This document shows positions 6,274-12,804 of a DNA stretch of 13,260 nucleotides, piece after piece (position 1 is the stretch's first letter; each line of letters begins with the position of its first letter). The stretch comes from Merdivivens faecigallinarum. GTDB lineage: Bacteria; Bacteroidota; Bacteroidia; Bacteroidales; UBA932. Made by a program: the position numbers and the translations under genes. The notes below the pieces were generated by a model, which had not been told where the DNA came from, made no database searches, and was given only the letters and a program-made list of their open reading frames with translations. The DNA lies in contig JADILY010000031.1 of the NCBI GenBank assembly GCA_017695055.1, positions 1-13,260 on the forward strand, in the 5' to 3' direction.

Positions 6274-7607
6274 AACAAACGGTTCCACCTGATATTCTTC
6301 GGGAAAGGCTTGGTTTTGTCCGAAGAGAACCATACTACGGCCGGCTTGCCGACTATGTGGTTTTCCGGGACGAATCCCCAATAACGCGAATCCAAAGAAT
6401 TGTGGCGGTTGTCTCCAACCATAAAATAGTAGTCCTGTGCGAATGTGTAGCTGTCGGCCTCATTCCCGTCTATGTATATCCTTCCGTCCTTGACTTCGAG
6501 CTCATGACCTTCGTAAACCTCTATTATCCTCCTGTACAAAGGAAGTACGGACAAATCGAGTTTTACCGTCGCATCCTTTTCAGGTATCCATAAAGGGCCG
6601 AAGTTGTCCCGGGTCCAGTCGTAGGACTTGTCGAACGGGAAAATCATAAGGTAGCCTTCCGAGCCGTCCCCGCCTTTCTTCTGGATGTCGGGGGTAACCG
6701 AAACGACTGCCGAAAGATTCTCTATGCCTTCAAGGGCCTTTTTCGTGAGAGGCAGGGCTTCATATCCAGGCAAAGCCGGATTGAAATAAGCATCCTCCGA
6801 ATTCACGCCGAGCCCGTCGAGAAGCATCGAGTTCAGCCTTTGTCCCGAAGTCACCACGCGATATGTATTCTGGACACCTTCATAATCAGGAAGCCTTTCC
6901 CCATTGACACTGATGACACCGTCGGTTATCTCCAGCGTATCACCGGGCACTGCGACACAGCGTTTCACATAGTTGTCCTTCTTATCGTCCGGCCTTACCT
7001 TGATTGGGCCGTAATTGTCAAGGACGAACTGCCTGCCGTTAATCCGGACATGGGTATAATAGTCTTCCGACGGGAAGCGTGCCAACACCGTATCCCCGTG
7101 AGGAAATGCGAAAACCACATAATCTCCGCGCTCCACTTTCCCGAAACCTTTCAGACGCCTGTATTTCCACTCCACCGCCGTAGAATAGGATTCCTTTCCC
7201 GACGGCATCATATTGTGGGTAAATGGCACTGTAAGAGGGGTCTGGGGAATCTTCGGGCCATAAGCCAGCTTGCTTACGAACAGGTAATCCCCTGTCATAA
7301 GGGAATTCTCCATGGACGAGGAAGGAATCTTGAACGCCTGGAAAAAGAAAATATTGATGAAAATCACAGCGATTAGCGCGAAAATAATCGCGTCGAGCCA
7401 ATCAAGCAATACGTTGCGCTTTTCTCCTTTCTTGTACTTTTTCGTCCAGAAAGCCCATTTGACTTTCTTGGTAACGTTCAGGTCAAAAACTATAATCAGC
7501 CCCAGCAGGAACCAGTAGTTCCCGAGCCATACGACCCATGCGGTATACAGAATCGCCCAAAAGGCGAATCTTAGCCATCTGTTGCGATATAGTTCCTTCA
7601 GACTCAT
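6261..7607 (-). CDS. lepB: Signal peptidase I
   Basis: LepB is the membrane-bound serine protease (family S26) that removes signal peptides from exported proteins. The 448-residue protein has three hydrophobic stretches near the N-terminus (about 12-28, 29-42 and 72-92), then box B KIPSSSMENSL with the nucleophile S98, box D DNYVKRCVAVPGD with the general base K215, and box E GDNRHNSLDSRYWGFVP (about 398-414). The Ser-Lys dyad is intact. The distance from Ser to Lys (117 residues, against about 55 in E. coli) and the roughly 160-residue segment between boxes D and E mark the long Bacteroidota form. The start is 14 bp after the rplT stop, so lepB is probably the last gene of the thrS-infC-rpmI-rplT transcript. 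Confidence 0.96.
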   Translation of the reverse strand: MSLKELYRNRWLRFAFWAILYTAWVVWLGNYWFLLGLIIVFDLNVTKKVKWAFWTKKYKKGEKRNVLLDWLDAIIFALIAVIFINIFFFQAFKIPSSSMENSLMTGDYLFVSKLAYGPKIPQTPLTVPFTHNMMPSGKESYSTAVEWKYRRLKGFGKVERGDYVVFAFPHGDTVLARFPSEDYYTHVRINGRQFVLDNYGPIKVRPDDKKDNYVKRCVAVPGDTLEITDGVISVNGERLPDYEGVQNTYRVVTSGQRLNSMLLDGLGVNSEDAYFNPALPGYEALPLTKKALEGIENLSAVVSVTPDIQKKGGDGSEGYLMIFPFDKSYDWTRDNFGPLWIPEKDATVKLDLSVLPLYRRIIEVYEGHELEVKDGRIYIDGNEADSYTFAQDYYFMVGDNRHNSLDSRYWGFVPENHIVGKPAVVWFSSDKTKPFPKNIRWNRLFKFL

Positions 7608-7621
7608 CCGCCGGTCTCAAA

Positions 7622-7966
7622 CTATTTTACAGAGTTGATTATAGCTTCGAATGCCTGCGGGTTGTTCATTGCGAGGTCGGCGAGAACTTTGCGGTCGAGA
7701 CCTATGTTCTGTTTCGCGAGACGACCCATGAACTGGGAATATGTCATTCCATACTGCCTTGCAGCTGCATTGATCCTCTGAATCCAGAGCGAACGGAAAG
7801 CACGTTTCTTGTTCTTACGGTCACGATAGGCGTAAGTAAGGCCTTTCTCGTAGGTATTCTTCGCTACTGTCCAGACGTTTTTACGAGACAGGAAATTACC
7901 TTTTGTCTCTTTTAAAATCTTTTTGCGGCGCGCTCTTGAAGCGACTGAATTTACCGATCTTGGCAT
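7622..7966 (-). CDS. rplT: 50S ribosomal protein bL20
   Basis: This 114-residue protein is an early assembly protein of the large subunit. It begins MPRSVNSVASRARRKKILK, has the long basic N-terminal helix with KGNFLSRKNVW and AYRDRKNKKR, then the globular part LWIQRINAAARQYGM and the conserved NPQAFEAII near the end. The length is typical (about 115). bL20 is also a translational repressor of its own operon in E. coli and Bacillus, where it binds an mRNA structure resembling its 23S rRNA site. Here an 80-nt gap with a stacked hairpin precedes the gene, which makes local autoregulation a reasonable inference. It is transcribed with rpmI upstream and lepB downstream. Confidence 0.97.
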   Translation of the reverse strand: MPRSVNSVASRARRKKILKETKGNFLSRKNVWTVAKNTYEKGLTYAYRDRKNKKRAFRSLWIQRINAAARQYGMTYSQFMGRLAKQNIGLDRKVLADLAMNNPQAFEAIINSVK

Positions 7967-7980
7967 AACTTTGATTTTTT

Positions 7981-8021
7981 GGGAGGCAGCGCCCCTCTGG
8001 GGTCTTCCGGCTGCTTTTCCC
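7981..8021 (-). promoter_or_regulatory. Structured RNA element between rpmI and rplT
   Basis: In the minus-strand transcript three helices stack: GGGA/UCCC (8021-8018 with 7984-7981), GCAGC/GCUGC (8014-8010 with 7990-7986) and CCCC/GGGG (8002-7999 with 7995-7992) around an AGA loop. A 7-nt bulge CGGAAGA on one side faces a single C. The element ends 15 nt before the rplT start. It is not followed by a U tract, so it does not look like a terminator. It could be a bL20 or other regulatory binding site; I do not recognise it as a named family. Confidence 0.55.
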
Positions 8022-8046
8022 GGTTAAACATTAATTAAACTTAAAA

Positions 8047-8241
8047 TTACCTGCCCAATAAAAGCTTGATCCTTTTCGCATCGCATGCATCCATGATAGC
8101 GAAATGGGTCAGATTTCTTTTCTGCTTCTTGGTCTTCTTTGTGAGAATGTGGCTTTTGTAAGCGTGTTTTCTCTTGATTTTTCCCGTTCCGGTAAGTGAA
8201 AAACGCTTTTTGGCACCGGAGTTGGTCTTCTGTTTTGGCAT
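8047..8241 (-). CDS. rpmI: 50S ribosomal protein bL35
   Basis: This 64-residue protein begins MPKQKTNSGAKKRFSLTGTG, the bL35 signature, followed by KIKRKHAYKSHILTKKTKKQKRNL and ending KRIKLLLGR. It is a very basic globular protein of the large subunit. It lies in the classic infC-rpmI-rplT order, 47 nt after infC and 80 nt before rplT. The spacer upstream is AT rich with no Shine-Dalgarno sequence. Confidence 0.97.
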   Translation of the reverse strand: MPKQKTNSGAKKRFSLTGTGKIKRKHAYKSHILTKKTKKQKRNLTHFAIMDACDAKRIKLLLGR

Positions 8242-8288
8242 TGTTAAAAAATTTAACTGTTAATATTACTTAAAAACTATATGCTCCC

Positions 8289-8894
8289 TTACTTCTTCTT
8301 CAGGGGGGCAATCATCATAATCATACGCTTGCCTTCGAGTTTCGGCATCTGTTCCGCCCTTCCGTAATCTTCGAGTTCCACCGCAAACCTCAGCAGGAGT
8401 TTTTCGCCCTGATCGGAAAACAATATGGAACGGCCGCGGAAGAACACGTATGCCTTTACCTTGGCACCTTCGGACAGGAACTCCTGGGCATGCTTCAGCT
8501 TGAACTGGAAATCATGCTCATCGGTATTCGGTCCGAAACGAATCTCCTTGATTACCACTTTGGCCGCATTGGCCTTCATTTCCTTCGCCTTCTTCTTCTG
8601 CTGGTAAAGGTATTTCTGGTAATCCATTATCTTGCACACCGGAGGATCTGCCTTGGCTGAAATCTCGACAAGGTCGAGCTGAAGTTCGTCAGCCAGTTTC
8701 ATTGCCGCCGAAACCGTATATATACCCGGCTGTGGTATATTGTCTCCGACAAGTCTCACTCGGGGAGCCGTAATCGCTTCGTTTATGCAGACTCCGTCAT
8801 CCTTCTTCTTTTGCGAGGCTCTGTCGTTCTCGGGTCTTCGCGAATTGTCGTAATTCTGTTTTGCACCCAATGGTTTTTTAAATGGTGTTGCGAT
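8289..8894 (-). CDS. infC: Translation initiation factor IF-3, probable AUC start
   Basis: IF3 binds the 30S subunit, blocks 50S joining and checks the start codon. The protein has a basic, poorly conserved tail (about 1-33), the N domain (about 34-100, NEAITAPRVRLVGDN, LDLVEIS, PPVCKIMDY) and the C domain (about 115-200, KEIRFGPNTDEHDF, KVKAYVFFRGRS, EGKRMIMMIAP). No in-frame ATG or GTG lies before the N domain; the first internal ATG (MKLADELQ) would delete half of it. The candidates are a TTG at 8909-8907 and an ATC at 8894-8892. The ATC is chosen because GGAGGA (8907-8902) stands 8 nt before it, and infC genes in E. coli (AUU) and Myxococcus (AUC) use such starts. With the TTG the protein is 206 residues; with the ATC it is 201 (M-ATPFKKPLG). 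The gene lies between thrS and rpmI. Confidence 0.95.
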   Translation of the reverse strand: MATPFKKPLGAKQNYDNSRRPENDRASQKKKDDGVCINEAITAPRVRLVGDNIPQPGIYTVSAAMKLADELQLDLVEISAKADPPVCKIMDYQKYLYQQKKKAKEMKANAAKVVIKEIRFGPNTDEHDFQFKLKHAQEFLSEGAKVKAYVFFRGRSILFSDQGEKLLLRFAVELEDYGRAEQMPKLEGKRMIMMIAPLKKK

Positions 8895-8907
8895 AAAAAA
8901 ATCCTCC
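8892..8907 (-). promoter_or_regulatory. Strong Shine-Dalgarno and AUC start of infC
   Basis: On the minus strand GGAGGA (8907-8902) is followed by seven T and then ATC (8894-8892), in frame with IF3. Counting from the last G of GGAGG to the A of ATC gives 8 nt, a good distance. Strong Shine-Dalgarno sequences are rare in Bacteroidota, so finding one in front of a non-canonical codon of infC is unlikely to be chance. If the TTG at 8909 were the start, this sequence would fall inside codons 1-3 and have no role. Confidence 0.7.
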
Positions 8908-8916
8908 AATGTTTAT

Positions 8917-8930
8917 AACGCCTTGGCGTT
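8917..8930 (-). promoter_or_regulatory. Small hairpin in the infC leader
   Basis: AACGCCAAGGCGTT is a perfect inverted repeat between the thrS stop and the infC Shine-Dalgarno sequence. As RNA it forms a 5-bp stem AACGC/GCGUU with a CAAG loop, extendable with a bulge to the flanking UAA/UUA. It ends 9 nt before GGAGGA, and no U tract follows, so it is more likely to shape initiation at infC or to protect a processed end than to terminate transcription. Confidence 0.5.
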
Positions 8931-8948
8931 GTTAATACTAAAAATTAT

Positions 8949-10907
8949 CTAAGCCAATTGTTTCTTTACTTCGTCATTTATAAGGTCCGTGAAAGCCTCG
9001 GCACCCATTTCGCCGCAACTTTCACCGCCCTGCCTGCGCACTGAAACGGTTCCGTTCGCCTCTTCCTTCTCTCCTACCACCAGCAGATAAGGAATCCTCT
9101 TCATCTCGTTCTCGCGTATTTTCTTTCCAATCGTTTCGTTCCTATCATCGATTGAGGCGCGAATATCGCAATTATTCAGCAAATCGCAAACTTTTTTTGC
9201 ATAATTGTTATATTTCTCGCTTACAGGGAGTATGACGGCCTGCTGCGGGGTGAGCCAGAGAGGGAGTTTCCCGCCGGTATGCTCAAGCAGCACGGCCACA
9301 AAACGCTCCATGGAACCGAAAGGCGCACGGTGTATCATGACCGGACGGTGTTTCCTGTCATCGCTTCCGGTATATTCGAGTTCGAATCTTTCCGGAAGGT
9401 TGTAGTCCACCTGTATGGTACCGAGCTGCCACTTCCTTCCGATGGCGTCCTTGACCATGAAGTCGAGTTTCGGACCGTAGAAAGCAGCCTCGCCGTATTC
9501 CACGACGGTCTTCAGGCCTTTTTCCTCAGCAGCCTCGATGATGGCCCTTTCGGCCTTCTCCCAGTTTTCGTCGGAACCTATGTATTTTTCCCTGTTTTCA
9601 GGGTCGCGCAACGAAACCTGCGCTATGTATTCGTTGAAATCGAGTGTCTTGAAAATATACAGCACGATGTCTATCACCTTGCAGAATTCTTCCTTCAACT
9701 GATCAGGACGGCAGAAGATATGCGCGTCGTCCTGCGTAAAACCGCGCACCCTCGTAAGCCCGTGGAGCTCGCCGCTCTGCTCGTAACGGTAAACAGTACC
9801 GAATTCGGCAAGCCTCAAAGGAAGGTCCTTGTACGACCTCGGTTTCGAGCGGTATATCTCACAATGGTGAGGGCAGTTCATCGGTTTCAGCAGGAATTCC
9901 TCCCCTTCCTGCGGCGTGGTTATCGGACGGAAAGAGTCTTTACCGTATTTTGCATAATGGCCCGACGTTACATAGAGTTGCTTCTGGCCGATATGAGGAG
10001 TGATGACCGGCAGATATCCGTAAGCCTTCTGCACCTTCCTCAGAAACATTTCGAGCCTTTCCCTGAGCATGGCCCCGTTTGGAAGCCACAAAGGAAGACC
10101 CTGTCCCACCTTGGAAGAAAAAGTGAAAAGCTCCAGCTCCTTGCCTATTTTCCTGTGGTCCCTCTTCTTTGCCTCTTCGAGAAGGACGAGGTACTCATCC
10201 AGCATCGACTTCTTAGGGAAGGTTATGCCGTAGATACGTGTCAGCATCTGCCTGTTCTCGTCTCCTCTCCAGTAAGCTCCCGCTATGGATGTCAGTTTTA
10301 CCGCCTTTATTACGGAGGTATCCCTCAGGTGCGGGCCGCGGCACAGGTCGGTAAATGAACCGTTGGTATAGAACGTAATGGTCCCGTCCTGGAGATCGCG
10401 GATAAGCTCGCACTTGTATTCGTCGCCTTTTTCCGTATAGGTACGCATCGCCTCGTCTTTCGAAACCTCCCTGCGCACAAAAGGTTCCTTGGTCCTGGCG
10501 AGCTCGATCATCCTGTCCTCTATTTTTTTCAGATCGCTTTCCGAAAGGGTACGGTCGCCGAGGTCTATGTCATAATAAAACCCGTTTTCGATGGCAGGGC
10601 CGATTCCGAACTTGACACCGGGATAAAGCTGCTGGAGAGCTTCGGCCATAAGGTGCGACGAAGAGTGCCAGAACACATGTTTTGCCTCCGGATCATCCCA
10701 TTTGTGCAGCTTTATGGCGGCATTTCCGTTTATGGGACGGTCAAGGTCGTATATCGTTCCTTTCCCTGTCTTGTCTTCGGGGAAAATCACTGTTGCGGCA
10801 AGCACTTCGGCCGCGAGCCTCGGGCTTATACCCTCCGCTATTTCGTACGGCGTTACACCATCATTGTACTGGCGTACGCTTCCATCCGGGAAAGTTATGT
10901 CTATCAT
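8949..10907 (-). CDS. thrS: Threonine--tRNA ligase
   Basis: ThrS, 652 residues, is the class II enzyme that charges tRNA-Thr and removes mis-attached serine. The domains are TGS (about 1-65, MIDITFPDGSVRQY), the editing domain with HSSSH (H81, H85) and DLCRGPHL (C189), the catalytic core with the zinc ligands C345 (KPMNCPHH), H396 (TQDDAHIFCR) and H526 (MIHRAPFGSMER), and the anticodon-binding domain (about 555-652). All key residues are present. The reading frame can be extended to a TTG at 10931, but the ATG at 10907-10905 gives the N-terminus usual for the family and leaves room for the promoter. It is the first gene of the thrS-infC-rpmI-rplT-lepB unit; infC follows after about 54 nt. Confidence 0.97.
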   Translation of the reverse strand: MIDITFPDGSVRQYNDGVTPYEIAEGISPRLAAEVLAATVIFPEDKTGKGTIYDLDRPINGNAAIKLHKWDDPEAKHVFWHSSSHLMAEALQQLYPGVKFGIGPAIENGFYYDIDLGDRTLSESDLKKIEDRMIELARTKEPFVRREVSKDEAMRTYTEKGDEYKCELIRDLQDGTITFYTNGSFTDLCRGPHLRDTSVIKAVKLTSIAGAYWRGDENRQMLTRIYGITFPKKSMLDEYLVLLEEAKKRDHRKIGKELELFTFSSKVGQGLPLWLPNGAMLRERLEMFLRKVQKAYGYLPVITPHIGQKQLYVTSGHYAKYGKDSFRPITTPQEGEEFLLKPMNCPHHCEIYRSKPRSYKDLPLRLAEFGTVYRYEQSGELHGLTRVRGFTQDDAHIFCRPDQLKEEFCKVIDIVLYIFKTLDFNEYIAQVSLRDPENREKYIGSDENWEKAERAIIEAAEEKGLKTVVEYGEAAFYGPKLDFMVKDAIGRKWQLGTIQVDYNLPERFELEYTGSDDRKHRPVMIHRAPFGSMERFVAVLLEHTGGKLPLWLTPQQAVILPVSEKYNNYAKKVCDLLNNCDIRASIDDRNETIGKKIRENEMKRIPYLLVVGEKEEANGTVSVRRQGGESCGEMGAEAFTDLINDEVKKQLA

Positions 10908-10936
10908 ATCAAAACTGTTTAATCCAATCAAACGTG

Positions 10937-10944
10937 CAAAGATA
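10937..10944 (-). promoter_or_regulatory. Likely -7 box of the thrS operon promoter
   Basis: TATCTTTG on the minus strand matches TAnnTTTG and lies 29 bp before the thrS ATG. Transcription would start near 10931. No TTTG is found at the normal distance upstream (the nearest is 25 nt away), so the -33 contact is weak. It lies 13 bp from an oppositely directed -7 box. Confidence 0.55.
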
Positions 10945-10957
10945 CGAAATAATTAAT

Positions 10958-10965
10958 TATATTTG
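10958..10965 (+). promoter_or_regulatory. Likely -7 box of the DUF4199-glycosyltransferase promoter
   Basis: TATATTTG matches TAnnTTTG and lies 19 bp before the ATG of the DUF4199 gene, giving a very short leader. No good -33 TTTG is seen at about 20 nt upstream. The call is supported mainly by its place in the 77-bp divergent spacer. Confidence 0.55.
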
Positions 10966-10984
10966 CATCCAAATAAACGGGAAA

Positions 10985-11560
10985 ATGAAAGAGGTAACGA
11001 CCAAACAGCAAATCTGGAACAGCGCGGCAAAGGACGGGGCCATTCTGGCCTGCATAACGATAGGAGCCGGCCTGATCAACATCCTGATGAACAAAATTAC
11101 CGGAAACAGCACTTCACCGGGCACGACAATGATTGCGGCTACCGTATCGATGCTGCTGTGGATAGTCAAGACCGTAGGTTCATTCCTGCTTCTGAAAAGG
11201 CAGGTGACAATATTTTCAAACGCCAACGGCGATCCGGGAAAACGTTTCGGATACGGTGTCAAGGTAGCCCTATTCTCCTCAATCCTCTGTGCGGTTTTTG
11301 TTGCCGTCGACCTGCTTTACATCTCGGCTGACACCCTGTCGGGGACATGGGACATGGTAATGCAGATGTACAGCGGACAACTGGACAGCAACTCCACCAG
11401 AATGCTTGAAAACATAAAGGAGTACATTCCTGTTTACAGTACGATAGGCCAGTTCATCTGGATGTTCATCATAGGGATAGTCTTCAGCGCCATAATCTCC
11501 TCCATGAGGAAATCCACCCCTTTCGGACAGGACGGGAACACTGACGGACAGTACAACTAA
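10985..11560 (+). CDS. DUF4199 four-helix membrane protein
   Basis: This 191-residue inner-membrane protein has four predicted membrane segments at about 18-36, 48-70, 92-113 and 153-173. A polar loop of about 40 residues lies between the third and fourth (SADTLSGTWDMVMQMYSGQ...), and the C-terminus is short and hydrophilic. The helix layout, the WNSAAKDGAI start and the RFGYGVKVALFSSI segment fit the DUF4199 family of Bacteroidota, whose function is unknown. The frame is open upstream as far as 10682, but that part overlaps thrS in antisense; the ATG at 10985, just after the promoter, is the sensible start. The glycosyltransferase gene follows after 11 bp. Pairing with a membrane-anchored GT2 enzyme suggests a role in envelope glycan or lipid-linked sugar handling, which is an inference from position only. 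Confidence 0.85.
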   Translation: MKEVTTKQQIWNSAAKDGAILACITIGAGLINILMNKITGNSTSPGTTMIAATVSMLLWIVKTVGSFLLLKRQVTIFSNANGDPGKRFGYGVKVALFSSILCAVFVAVDLLYISADTLSGTWDMVMQMYSGQLDSNSTRMLENIKEYIPVYSTIGQFIWMFIIGIVFSAIISSMRKSTPFGQDGNTDGQYN

Positions 11561-11571
11561 AAACCGGAGAG

Positions 11572-12537
11572 ATGGATTTATCTATAGTAATATCGCTGTA
11601 TAATGAAAACGAGTCTCTGACCGAGCTCGTGGAATGGATACGCAGGGTTCTTGAAGACAGGATTCCGGATTACGAAATAATATTGGTCGATGACGGGAGC
11701 AATGACGGGTCCTGGCAGACAATAGCCGGACTGTCGGAAAAATACGGTCCTAAGATAAAAGGCATTTCATTCCGCCGCAATTACGGAAAATCCGCCGCAC
11801 TCTATTGCGGTTTCGAAGCCGCCGAGGGCGATGTCGTCATAACCATGGATGCAGACCTTCAGGACTCGCCGGACGAAATACCGGAACTGTACAGGATGAT
11901 CCGTGAAGACGGATACGACCTCGTGTCCGGATGGAAAAGGCACCGGCTGGACAACAAGCTGACCAAAAACATCCCGTCCAAAATATACAACGCCACGGCC
12001 CGCCGGATAACAGGGATAAAGCTCCACGACATGAACTGCGGTCTGAAAGCCTACCGCAAGGAGGTCGTCAAGAATATAGAAGTGTACGGGGAAATGCACC
12101 GCTACATACCTTATCTCGCCAAGAATGCCGGATTCACCCGCATCGGCGAGAAAGAGGTGGTTCACCGCAAAAGGAAATTCGGCAAGAGCAAGTTCGGCAT
12201 CAACCGTTTCGTAAACGGCTATCTCGACCTGCTGTCCCTATGGTTCCTGATGACCTTCGGCCGCAAGCCAATGCATCTTTTCGGGCTCATAGGCTCGCTG
12301 CTGTTCCTGATTGGAGGCATCATGGTGATATGCCTGATAGTCATCAAGGTCAGCAACCAGGTGCAAGGCATGGATTTCAGGCCTGTTACCGAGCAGCCCC
12401 TGTTCTACCTCTCGCTCACATCCATAATCATCGGCACCCAGCTTTTCCTCACCGGTTTTATCGGGGAAATGATTTCACGCAACAGCGAAGGCAGGAACAC
12501 CTATAATATAAAAGAAAGGCTGAACATGAAAGGCTGA
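11572..12537 (+). CDS. GT2 family glycosyltransferase, polyprenyl-phosphate type
   Basis: This 321-residue protein resembles DPM1/GtrB/ArnC-like enzymes, which transfer a sugar from a nucleotide donor to a polyprenyl phosphate at the inner membrane. The GT-A fold is seen in SIVISLYNENESL (4-16), EIILVDDGSNDGS (35-47), RRNYGKSAALYCGF (68-81) and the metal-binding DADLQD (93-98), followed by HDMNCGLKAYRKEV (152-165) and an RKRKFGKSKFG basic stretch (199-209) at the interface. Two membrane helices follow (about 236-260 and 277-298), as in GtrB-like proteins. The sugar cannot be told from the sequence. The gene is 11 bp after DUF4199 and shares its promoter. The stop codon is shaped by a 14-bp tandem duplication that changes the last residues from an ancestral ...LNM to ...LNMKG. 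Confidence 0.93.
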   Translation: MDLSIVISLYNENESLTELVEWIRRVLEDRIPDYEIILVDDGSNDGSWQTIAGLSEKYGPKIKGISFRRNYGKSAALYCGFEAAEGDVVITMDADLQDSPDEIPELYRMIREDGYDLVSGWKRHRLDNKLTKNIPSKIYNATARRITGIKLHDMNCGLKAYRKEVVKNIEVYGEMHRYIPYLAKNAGFTRIGEKEVVHRKRKFGKSKFGINRFVNGYLDLLSLWFLMTFGRKPMHLFGLIGSLLFLIGGIMVICLIVIKVSNQVQGMDFRPVTEQPLFYLSLTSIIIGTQLFLTGFIGEMISRNSEGRNTYNIKERLNMKG

Positions 12538-12541
12538 ACAT
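12514..12541. repeat. 14-bp tandem duplication at the 3' end of the glycosyltransferase gene
   Basis: GAAAGGCTGAACAT occurs at 12514-12527 and again immediately at 12528-12541. The first copy is read as E-R-L-N-M. The second is read in another frame, giving K-G and the TGA stop. If one copy is removed, the frame reads ...AAC ATG TAG, so the gene would end five bases after the repeat with an in-frame TAG. This supports a recent duplication that lengthened the protein by two residues. Confidence 0.85.
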
Positions 12542-12551
12542 GTAGGTGCGA

Positions 12552-12583
12552 TTTGCATCATCAAAATTTTATTCCTAACTTTA
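12552..12583 (+). promoter_or_regulatory. Probable promoter of the secreted protein gene
   Basis: TTTG (12552-12555) is followed after 20 nt by TAACTTTA (12576-12583), which matches TAnnTTTG at all but the last base. Transcription would start near 12590, leaving about 215 nt of leader before the ATG at 12805. The rest of the spacer (12584-12804) holds small hairpins, for example TGTCC-CGCCC-GGACA, but no riboswitch or RNA gene that I recognise. Confidence 0.55.
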
Positions 12584-12804
12584 GCAGGTCATCTGCGCCG
12601 GCAACGCCGATGTCCCGCCCGGACACTGCCGTACGGTTAAGTTTCGCGGCACATCCGAGAGGCGGCCTCCAGATCATAAACTCAGAAACAACTTCTAAAA
12701 CCGACAAAGGCCTGAAGTCAGAATTCCGTAAAAAACCGCCACCTCGCGAATCCTCCGCCCCGGGATGTGGATTAGTGGATTATATTAATTAAAACATTAC
12801 TGCA

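Noticed and set aside
9279..10358. A 359-codon open frame on the plus strand opposite thrS
   Set aside because: It lies wholly antisense to the conserved catalytic core of thrS, has no recognisable domain and no promoter or start signal; it is a by-product of codon bias.
10908..10931. An upstream TTG start of thrS adding eight residues
   Set aside because: The ATG at 10907 gives the usual MIDITFPDGS N-terminus, and the TTG would fall at the predicted transcription start.
10682..10984. An upstream extension of the DUF4199 frame
   Set aside because: It would run antisense through the first part of thrS; the ATG at 10985 follows a promoter box and fits the family's N-terminus.
12610..12792. 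A small plus-strand frame of 60 codons (MSRPDTAVRL...) ending 12 bp before the secreted protein start
   Set aside because: The translation is rich in S, K, P and R without a hydrophobic core, has no ribosome binding site, and shows nothing of a family. It stays possible as a leader peptide but is not supported.
12584..12804. A known riboswitch in the leader of the secreted protein gene
   Set aside because: I could not match the conserved core of the TPP, cobalamin, SAM or preQ1 classes by eye.
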